Shown here piece after piece: positions 55,958 to 64,000 of a stretch of DNA of 64,000 nucleotides. Source of the stretch: Takakia lepidozioides (lineage: Eukaryota; Streptophyta; Takakiopsida; Takakiales; Takakiaceae). Location of the stretch: NCBI GenBank assembly GCA_030704615.1, contig CM060733.1, positions 34,038,001 through 34,102,000 of the forward strand, read 5' to 3'. The position numbers and the translations under genes were made by a program. How positions within the stretch are numbered: position 1 is the first letter of the stretch; each line of letters begins with the position of its first letter. The notes under the pieces were generated by a model. It was not told where the DNA came from. It searched no databases and was given only the letters and a program-made list of their open reading frames with translations.

Positions 55958-56584
55958 GCGCTCAAATACCCCTGAAGGTGTCTCTCATGCTCCTCCACCG
56001 TAGCACTAAAGATGATGATGTCATCTATGTAGCACCGAGCAAACTCCACCCCTGCTAGAATCCTGTCCATGACTCTTTGAAACTCAGCGGGAGCGTTTTT
56101 AAGCCCAAATGGTAAGAACCGCCACTGGTATAGGCAATCCTTCCCGTGCTCATTGATCCCCCAGAATGCCGTCTTTTGCTTATCCGCCTCCTTGATCGGC
56201 AACTGGTGATATCCGGATCGTAAATCCAACGTGCTAAAGACCTTGGAATGCCCAATGGCATCAAAGATCTCCTCTGGTGTCGGCATGGCATACCTATCGG
56301 ACTTGGTCTGACGATTTACAGGCCGGTAATCACCGCACATACGTCTCTCCGTCCAATTGCCATAGACATCCTTCTTAGCTGGCATCACTGTGGCTGAAGC
56401 ATACTCTCCCAGAGAGCTCCACCAAACCTGCCTCCCAGAGATCTTGAGTCCTCATCTGAATCAAAGACCTCTCCATGTCACTGTATCTATAGGGTCTCCG
56501 AAAGATTGGCGTGTCAGTGGCCAACTCAATACGGATCTCTTGACCCTTCAGTGCTCCCAAGTCCTTCAAACTGAGGCAAAGCAA
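55954..56584 (-). pseudogene. Gypsy reverse transcriptase of the DNMT-bearing element
   Basis: N-terminal part (56584-56375): IRIELATDTPIFRRPYRYSD, MRTQDLWEAGLVELSG. A one-base frameshift follows, then MPAKKDVYGNWTERRMCGDY, YAMPTPEEIFDAIGHSKVFS, TLDLRSGYHQLPI, FLPFGLKNAPAEFQRVMDRI and CYIDDIIIFSAT (YxDD active site at about 56005-56035). A second frameshift at about 55957 leads into the RNase H frame. Confidence 0.93.
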
Positions 56585-57013
56585 TTCCTGTAAGCCCTCA
56601 GGAACCGCCGTATACGTCGTCTCTCTCCTCCGGTGACAATGGGTCCAATGTCAGGCTCCCAATTGTCCTCCGTAACTGCAACCTTAAGTCCAGTGGGCTT
56701 AGAGGTAGAGGACGCGTCCCGTGGTTGCTATGCTGCAACCTCTTGAGCAGTACTCCCTTCCTGCTCAGTCAATGACAAGGCCTCATCCTGCCCCATCATC
56801 TCATCATTGAGACCTCCTCATCCCGAGAAGAATCCCCAACCTCATCCATCACAGCTGCCTTGGCTGCCAACTCCCTTTGAACCTCGAGCACCTCCCACGT
56901 GTGCCATGGATGTCTACACCCGTGGTCCTCACCGGCTCGCCCCCACTCGCTGCCTGTACCGTCTCGGTAGGCAGAGAGACCATCAAGGGAAGTGCACTCG
57001 CACTCTACGTTGC

Positions 57014-58070
57014 TCAGCCATAGCCAAGCTGATAATCCAGGTCAAGCAATTGAGATCCATTGCTTGCCCAACACCTGACGACGTGATGCCTCAGAAAGAG
57101 AAGGCACCGCCGTGGTCCCAGTGGAAAACCCATAGCCCGCTCTCGCTCGTCGGCATTAGGCTCCACTAACTGCAACTGAGCATCCCAAGGAGGCCAGGTC
57201 CACCATCCCGAAAAGCATGGGATCCTGGGAAGCTGAGCAGTGTAGGTAATGCTGCTCGTGGTTGACCCACCTGTTGACCACTGCCAAAGGCGAACGGTCA
57301 TCGTGTCTCACACGTTGAGACTGCCTCCCTGTGTCCAAAATGCCATCCACGGTGAGGTGTGCTGGCCGCTGCACCCCATCAAATGCACGCTTGAGCAGTG
57401 CGGGTGGCATCAAGTTAGTCCACCATAGCCGTGGACGATGAGCCCGTGACCCCACTGCAGCTGCATCCAGCAACACTGCTGACCCAAGCCACGACCGGAC
57501 TTGATGCACACTGGCCATCACCCTGGCCCGAGAATCACCCATCAGTGGCACATTCTCCAAGATGTATGCCGGAGATACAGCTTGATGAAGCTGCAAGTGG
57601 CGCAAAATCCGCACCATCTCCCAAAACAGACCCGTCCTCGAGTCTCGCAATCCATTGCCATGCCCGGCTGATGAATGCCCTTGGCAGGGCCAACCTGCCA
57701 CTACCAGATCAATGGAGCCAACCCGCTCCAAATCCTGCGCCCCCAGCAACGAATGTCTGCTGGCAAGGCTGTTGTATCCACGAACTGCAGACACTGGCAA
57801 CAATCAGGGTACTGCTGCACCAATCTGAGCAACATGGCGCAGTGAGACGCGTCGTGCAGTCTCATCCCTCTCCACATACAGGTAACGTCGAACTCGTACA
57901 CCTGCCTGCAGCACTGCAGCCAATCCAGTGCTGATCCCGCCAAACAAGTCCAGAAGGCATATGCCTTCATCCGGCACTGCCACACAAGATGTGGTGTCCA
58001 ATGGCGACAACTGAGGTGGTCCTGGTGCAATACCCGCACTCTCCTCCTCTCCTGACGGTACAAAAGCCTA
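57014..58070 (-). pseudogene. Cytosine-5 DNA methyltransferase domain inside a gypsy retrotransposon
   Basis: The minus-strand frame 58067 to 57156 has one internal TGA (57804). Motif I: ICLLDLFGGISTGLAAVLQA (about 57925-57960). Motif IV: DLVVAGWPCQGHSSAG with the catalytic Pro-Cys at about 57685. Motif VI: AYILENVP at about 57555. Motif VIII-like: RAHRPRLWWTN at about 57415. After a frameshift, the motif IX/X region has PNADERERAMGFP (about 57140) and, in the adjoining frame, RRQVLGK with DLNCLTWI-like sequence near 57060. Motif order and spacing match C5-DNMT catalytic domains, closest in style to the DNMT3/DRM-like or bacterial-type (no N-terminal regulatory domains; inference). It lies between the aspartic protease and RT, in the same orientation. 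An in-frame TAG (58068) lies just upstream. Confidence 0.9.
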
Positions 58071-58458
58071 CCCAGGCTTGTTGCACCCGTCATCAGCAAC
58101 CTGCTGCAAATCCTTGCTCGTACCCCACAATGGAGTGTGAGCAACCATGGCAGGCAACTCCGCCATACCATGCATGTCATCCTGCTCTGCTGGAGGTGGC
58201 ACATCCTCTGCATGGGCATTGCCTTCCAGCAACTCTCCAGGCCAACTAACTGCAGCTGTAAAGGCGGCTAGTGTTGGCATCTTGCCCCGCTGGGCAGCCG
58301 CAATACCCCCAATGAATGTCACAGGGAGCTGTGCACGGCGACCATCCCCTGACTGCCATCCAGGCTGTAGGATGCTGACTCCTCCCAAAAGTCCAGGGTG
58401 AAGCCCATGGGGTATAACACTGCCCCACCAACGAGGACATCGTAAGAGACCGCGTCTG

Positions 58459-58815
58459 TCACAAATGGCTTACTGAGCCATCTATAGGATGATCCGGCTG
58501 CAGTCTAATGCCAACTGATGCCGTGTCATGCCCGAGCCTGCTCTGATCCTCCCAGAGATGTCTGTATCTGGAAAGGACAAGGCTCCATATCCGCTCCATG
58601 AGGCCCAAACCTGCAATAGCAGCTCTGCCCAACATCAGTGGCTGAGCTCCCGAGTCCAACAAGACCCGCAGTGGCCGGTACTTCTTGCCTGCCGGTCCAC
58701 TCAAAGTGAAAATGCCATCCTGGTTGTCTAACAAGACAACTCCAGGTGTCACCATGGCGCGCTCAAAGGCTGGCCTAGCTGGCAGCTCCGTCAACTGGCA
58801 GCTGCAGCTTGCCAT
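58459..58815 (-). pseudogene. Gypsy aspartic protease region
   Basis: GVVLLDNQDGIFTLSGPAGK, then LRVLLDSGAQPLMLGRAAIA contains the D-S-G triad of retropepsins followed by hydrophobic LGRAAIAGLGL. It sits upstream of the methyltransferase domain. About 400 bp of low-complexity linker (58070-58450) separates the two. Confidence 0.8.
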
Positions 58816-60850
58816 GGCGCAGCCGTGGCAGTCTTGACCCTCAAATCCGAGGATCCCTCTGCCACTACACCTTCCACTAACTCCGCAGAAGATGAAGTGA
58901 CCTCCCCACTCTCACAGAGTGTTGCTGCTAGTCTGAACACTGCAGCTGGTCTTACCCCGGCGTCGCAATCATGGTTGCCGAGAACAGTGGGGCTTGACAC
59001 ACAGAGGTGGCTGCCCCAACAACACACCGGCTGCACTAGCCTTAGCAGGTGTCAGTGCTGCACGTGTAGCTCTCCCCAATGGCATAGTAACCTCCGCCTC
59101 GGTAACAGTCGGGCGAGAACTAGGTGCCATGGATGGCGTCGACACTGTCTCCGCCAAGTGTGAATGACTGAGGAAGCCTCGCCTGACGGCTTGCCTCCCC
59201 ACGTTGTGGATCCAATTCCACCTCTGCACCTCGTGGCTCAGGAACTCGTGCTGCTCCTCGAGTCACGGCTGCAGCAGACTCCACCTGCTCTAGTGGTAGT
59301 GCTGCTCCGCACATGAATCCCATGCCTCCCATATCTCCTCCCTCAGGAGCAGGAGGTGGACCATCCCGCCTGGGAGCCGGTACCGCCTGAGCTATAGCCA
59401 TGGCAGCGAGCCTCTGCTCTAGCTGCTGAAGCCGTTGGCCATGCCTTGGTCAACACCCTGACCTCCGCGTCCTTGGCCATGTGGAGCTTGCCCTTGGCCT
59501 GCACCTCGTGCCCGACCACCTCGTCCTCTTTGGGCTGGTCCACCTCGCCCCCGGCCACCATTGTTCCCTTGGAACTGGCCTGGGCGCAACTCAGGATGCA
59601 AGTCATAACACTGGGCATCTCCATGCCCATACTTGCCACAATGCCCACACTGCAACTGTGCAGGCTGTGCTTGTGCCGGCCTTTGCCACTCTCTGGGCAA
59701 TCTCTCTTGACATGGGGTCCTCCACATGTCCAACATCACCCCTGGTTGCTGTTGGCCTGCAAAAGATGCCACGGGCCTCTGCACCTGAGCCCCTGTAAGC
59801 TCCATGGAACTTGGGCTGGGCAACCTTGCCCCCCTGACCACGCTGTTGGGCAGTCCCTTGTGCCTGTGGCTGACAGCTCTGCCCGTGCAGGCATGTCCTT
59901 GCCAAATCCAATTGTAACAACTCGCTCCTCCACCATGTTGAGCTCAATCCGCTCAGCCAGCAGAAAACAATCTGCTAATGTGGGTTGGGCTGCTTGTAAC
60001 AAGGTTGCATCTCGCACCCTTCTCTTGAGCTCCTTGTCCAGAATTCCATACCAAAACTGGATTGCCTGAGCTTCAGTAACCCCTTGGGTCACACTTATCA
60101 AGCGCTCATACGAGTGTACGCCTCTCGCAGGCTCTCACTGGGTTTGCGCTGGAAGTCTTGCAAACTTCGCAGCTTCTCTGTCCGTACACCTTGGTAGTTC
60201 CTCCGCAACTCCTGGAAGAACTCCACCACCGGGTTGAATCTAGGACATGTGTTGTAGTCGTGGCAGGAGGAGTAGTAGCACCTTTTGAACTGGTACCACC
60301 TACAGAAGTACCAGCACTACTTGCTCCACTACTAGTGCGGCAGTGGGAGCTATTGGTACTGATGCAGCTACTGGTCGCGTCGTGCCTCGAGTAATGGAGA
60401 CGTAGTCAGTGACCAATACATCCTCCACTCCTCAATCTCTGCTTTATGTCCCGCCTGAACTCGTGGTAATCGTCCATAGGCGGGCCTTCAAATGCTGGAA
60501 CAGTCCCTTCCACGCCATGAATGGGGTGAATAGTTGTGGATTGCGCATCTGCTGCAAATCACACCAGCTGTCAACTCCTGGATAAAGTCATCCAACTCGA
60601 TTGTGCCCACAGCTCCAGAGTACCTACGACCCCTTGGTAGCTCCATACATCTCCTCCATGTCGTCCCACAACAATGGCGAATGAAAGTGCACACTGTGAT
60701 GAAGCCTCCGAGTCTGTGTCTGACTCTACAGTAATTGAGGGTGCGGTGAAGGTGGCTGAACCGAATACCTCGTCTTGTGAACCCACTCTCATACTGCCTG
60801 TAGCCGTACTCCCCTAAAACCCTTGGGTAACTCCGTAATGACACTCACAA
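58816..60850 (-). pseudogene. Gypsy gag with one CCHC zinc knuckle, frameshifted
   Basis: Pieces in three frames. 60.2-60.1 kb: FNPVVEFFQELRRNYQGVRT and FQRKPSESLREAYTRM (retrotransposon gag core). 60101 onward: VTEAQAIQFWYGILDKELKR and LADCFLLAERIELNM. 59.84-59.42 kb: CGHCGKYGHGDAQC (CX2CX4HX4C, 59608-59649) followed by a Gly/Arg/Gln-rich RGG-like tail. The rest to 58.8 kb is Ala/Gly/Pro/Glu-rich linker. The N-terminal part near 60.8-60.5 kb (ELDDFIQELT) is recognisable but broken. Confidence 0.8.
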
Positions 60851-61117
60851 TGTGCACCTCCTCCACGTGACAATATAAGGCTCTAGTACTAATCTAATAG
60901 TGACACGGGTGGGCACCTTGCAGTCAAGGGTCATATCCCAATGGCTCAGGGCACCTGCACCTGCATCCACCGCAAAGAACTCCTATGGTTGGCTGTGTTA
61001 GAGGACTGTAGGGGACTTAGACACTTATACGGGATCTGTAGGGTACCCTTAATTTTGCACAGACTGAGACAAACAGGAACCTTAGGGGTGACAGCAGCGC
61101 ACTGTAGAGGGGGTTTA
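60851..61117. other. Leader/junction upstream of the DNMT-bearing element's gag
   Basis: The 5' LTR of the minus-strand gypsy would be expected here or just to the right, but no sequence matching the 52.9-53.35 kb LTR is visible. The element's 5' end therefore seems lost or replaced. Confidence 0.35.
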
Positions 61118-61286
61118 CACTCACAGTCACAGCGCCAACACAGTCACAGTCACAGACATTCACAGTCACAGTCGTCACAGTCACAGCCCACACAGTCACA
61201 GTCGTCACAGCAGACACAGCCCACACAGCCAGTCACAGACATCACAGCCCGACACAGCCAAACACAGCTTGACACAGCTGTCACGA
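61118..61286. repeat. CACAGT/CACAGC minisatellite
   Basis: About 25 hexamer-like units of (A)GTCACA, CACAGT or CACAGC with occasional ACACAG, e.g. CACAGTCACAGTCACAGACA. It translates as a Ser/Gln/His-rich string on plus and Val/Thr-rich on minus, but neither frame belongs to a gene. Confidence 0.95.
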
Positions 61287-61890
61287 TAATAGGGAACGAA
61301 GAGTAGGACAGGGAACGACTGTGGGGAACAACACCTGTGAAGGGAACATGTTAGTTCACAGACGACGGTTAGAGAGGGAAACGGTTAGAACCGCGGATAG
61401 GAGGATAAAGGGAAAACGGGGAATGATGAGGGGATCATTATTCGGGAGGACTTCGGAGTCAGGCGGGAGCGGAGATCGGAGAGCACGATGAAGGAGAAAA
61501 AGAGGATTAGTAGATGCTTGTTATATGCAAAGCTGTAGTGATATTGTAGCAGATAGAGACATAATGGCTTCGGCCTGATACCTGATAAATCATAATCTGA
61601 TACTTATACGATACAATCACACTGTGTAGAGAGATCTGAGTGAAGCTGTGGATTGAATGGATGAGTGAAGGAAACCGATAGATTGATGAAGCAAACTGAT
61701 ACTTAATTATCAATGGTAAGGTAGCTAAGATGAATGCGGAAAAGGAAACAAATAGGAACACCCCCATGATACACTAGCTGTAGGTCATGACTGATTGTTC
61801 TGCGCGGGCTGAGTACTTAGAGATTTCCAACTCTTCTATCTTGGAGTTTCCGCCTCGGATAGCGAAGGGATGGGTGAGTAAAAGCCGCGC
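61287..61890. mobile_element. Probable 5' LTR region of the right-hand gypsy element
   Basis: An A/T-richer segment leading to a primer-binding-site-like sequence at about 61893. I cannot fix the left LTR end. The assignment rests on position (directly before the primer site and gag) only. Confidence 0.35.
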
Positions 61891-61892
61891 GA

Positions 61893-61912
61893 CATTTGGC
61901 GACCATACTGGG
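61893..61912 (+). other. Candidate retrotransposon primer-binding site
   Basis: TTTGGCGACCATACTGGGGA resembles the TTTGGCGCCGTTGCCGGGGA-type primer-binding site of many plant gypsy elements (complementary to a tRNA 3' end), with several substitutions. It is preceded by CGCGACA, a plausible LTR end in CA, and followed about 380 bp later by gag. Confidence 0.5.
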
Positions 61913-62271
61913 GACCTGGGACATGAACAACCAGATGTGACAGGCATCTGGTGGGATCATGGTGGTTGGACCATTAAAGAATTTGAAGTGAATCAAATTC
62001 CCTGTGGAACGAAGAAAGAAAGGTGAATGTTTATATCATATGCATGAAGAGCTTGTACTGAAAGAATTGGATTCCAAAGGATATTTTGTGGATCAAACTC
62101 ACACCAAGAACAGCTTTTCAGACTTGTTTGCCATATGGTTATATGGTAACGGAGACTTCAAGTATAGCCAAGGGTGCATTGAAGCTTGAAAGAAACCCAG
62201 GCATATACGAGAGATATTACAGAAGAGAGTTTTGGTTATTGCCACATTAAAAGAAATGAAAGACATGGGAC

Positions 62272-64000
62272 ATGAGTGATGAAAGAGAAGCTAGACGACA
62301 GAGATATTCATCAAAAAGAGAAAGCTATCTGAAAGCTAATTATCCATATCTTTGGGAGAGAGGAATAGACATAGGGGAATCATCTGGACCTCTCACACCA
62401 TCAAGATCAAAAAGTGCATCACCTATACCGGAAGAACTAGAGTTGGATGCCACTCCTTCTGTTTCTTTGCAAGAAAGATTAAGGGAATTGGTACAGGAAG
62501 AAGATCAATCACGAGGTGAAAGATCTGAGGTACATCCTTGGATAAAAGACTTGACAGAAATCTTTGATAAGAGTTGGCATGGAACACCAAAAGCAGGAAC
62601 TCCAGTTTCTGAAGCAGAAGATGAAGAAGGAGAGAGGATGTGGCAGAGCCAACGGAGAGTTCAGACTCTCCAACACCATTACAGTTGAGTTACATGAGTG
62701 AAGAAGAAACCCAAGGGCAGAACTTGGAGGATGAAAACAGAGAGAAGAAATTGAAGAGGAAGAATATGAAGAAGTAGACCCAACAGCTGAGGTTGAGACT
62801 ACAACCAGGACATCCCAACCCGTTGGACCTGGATCAAGTGGAGCACTTGGATCACAGGCCAACGAAGGTGTCGGCTCAGGGGGATCAGGCGGGCTGCCTG
62901 GATCTGGCTCTGGGGGGACAGGGAGTGTGGGAAGTAGTGCAACTGAAGCTGGGAATACTGTGAATATCGTGGGGCCAGAAGCAGGGAGTGCTCAAGGGCC
63001 ACCACTTGGTGGAAGATCCACCACAAAACAACAGGTCCAGAAGGACCAGCACCAGCAAGGGTGCCAGCACCTGTCAGTGGGCAGAAGGTAGGGCCACAGA
63101 TGGCGTTACAACCAACACGGGCAAAACCACCCTTTCCAATATATTCAGGAAAAGGGGATCCCGATGTACACATTAGCCAATTTGAGCACATGTGTATAGT
63201 GAACAATGAGAATGGCGATGATGCCAAGATGAGACTGTTTCCTTGTTCACTTATCAAGAAAGCAAGTGAATGGTATGCAAGATTCCCTGATAATCATTTC
63301 CTAACCTGGAATGGCTTGAATACAGCATTTCGAAATAGGTTCAGGACAAGTAAAACTGAGGATGAAGTGTATGGAAGTTTACAACAGCTGAAGCAGAAGA
63401 AGCATGAAACTGTTGAAGAGTATATGGAGAAGATGGAATTGATGATGAAAAAGCTGGCTGCAGTACCAGCACCCGGTTTACAGAAGACTTGGTTTGTGAG
63501 TGGACTAAGACCAGAGTTGCAAAAAAAGTGGATATGTTACCCCATAATACAGTGGAGGAGGCATTTGAAACTGCAAACAGAATTGAGCAATTGGGAATGC
63601 TCAGGAGAGAGAAAAAGAAGATGAGGACTCTGAGATGAGTCAGATGAAGAAGAAGAGCAAGAACTAAAAAGAAAGAGTAGAGAAAGGAAAAGTTGAAGAG
63701 GGATAACTATGAGAAAAGATTGGAAGAAATCTTGAAGAAGTATGCCACAGAGGCTGCAACACATTGGAGGAAGGGTGTATGGTGTGCAAAGTGCCAGAAT
63801 GAAGGCCATACCACCACAGAATGCCACATGAAGGAGAAACACTGTACTATCTGTAAAATGGATAACCATTCTACTGAGAATTGTTACTACAACAGAAGGA
63901 CAGCTGCAAGAGAACCTAGGCAAGTAAGGGTGCATCAGGTGCAGCCCCAGCCAAGAAGAAACAATGATCAGGACCACTATGGTAGGTCTGGTGGTTATAA
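62272..64000 (+). pseudogene. Gypsy gag (right-hand element), runs off the window
   Basis: The N-terminal frame 62272-62688 starts MSDEREARRQRYSSKRESYL and is acidic and Ser/Pro-rich. A Gly/Ser-rich linker (62.85-63.0 kb) lies in another frame. The gag core at 63061-63600 has PPFPIYSGKGDPDVHISQFE, LFPCSLIKKASEWYARFPDN, WNGLNTAFRNRFRT and LQQLKQKKHETVEEYMEKME. Two CCHC knuckles at 63780-63890 are CAKCQNEGHTTTEC and CTICKMDNHSTENC. Frameshifts near 62690, 63060 and 63520 make it non-functional as read. Pol would lie beyond 64000. It is distinct from the minus-strand gypsy, which has one knuckle and an unrelated gag. Confidence 0.85.

Noticed and set aside
57431-57934. Plus-strand open frame opposite the methyltransferase
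   Set aside because: It is the complement of the DNMT coding strand. All recognisable motifs are on the minus strand.
61118-61306. Ser/Gln/His-rich protein
   Set aside because: It is a simple hexamer-repeat translation with no surrounding gene structure.

Overview
The window looks like nuclear DNA of a land plant, most likely a bryophyte- or lycophyte-grade lineage. The genes have GT-AG introns of roughly 80-950 bp. They encode plant-type EXO70, retromer VPS26, a sucrase/ferredoxin-like protein, a TLC-domain protein and a predicted plastid protein. There is a satellite rich in CCCTAAA-like telomeric words, a decayed PPR-derived array, and abundant Ty3/gypsy and CACTA debris. There are no bacterial operons, rRNA or tRNA genes. 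The species call is inference from gene style only.

Layout: positions 1-24000 are the ordinary gene-bearing part: EXO70 (minus), VPS26 (plus, at least 10 coding exons), a sucrase/ferredoxin-like gene (plus, 5 exons), a TLC-domain gene (minus, one exon) and a conserved plastid-type gene (plus, 9 exons, one apparent GC-AG intron). From about 25300 to the end I see essentially only mobile DNA, satellites and decayed coding sequence: palindromic TATCCGG-type arrays, an internally deleted gypsy element (28.0-29.5 kb), CACTA transposon ends (32683 and 41789), a 210-bp satellite (33.4-34.6 kb), an LTR relic, an ACTAGTG minisatellite and a PPR-fragment array (35.9-37.0 kb).

Two accessory systems stand out. 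(1) At 41.8-52.1 kb two decayed genes lie head to head. The minus-strand one is a DUF7869-type DDE-transposase-like gene. The plus-strand one has RNA-polymerase-CTD-like repeats, a ParB/Srx-like motif and an acidic tail. A 24-26 bp perfect or near-perfect palindrome (arm GAACCTCCACTG) occurs eight times through this region, two copies clearly inside introns, and once more at 33.2 kb beside the detached C-terminal piece of the same kind of transposase gene. That C-terminal piece sits on the opposite strand next to the other end of a CACTA element. The broken halves rejoin in frame, which implies CACTA insertion followed by an inversion. (2) At 52.8-60.9 kb a minus-strand Ty3/gypsy element carries a cytosine-5 DNA methyltransferase domain between protease and reverse transcriptase. 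Retrotransposon-borne DNMTs have been reported in charophyte algae and dinoflagellates, so a copy in what looks like land-plant DNA deserves attention. The window ends inside the gag of another gypsy element (62.3-64.0 kb). All the mobile elements here are inactive as read, with stops and frameshifts.
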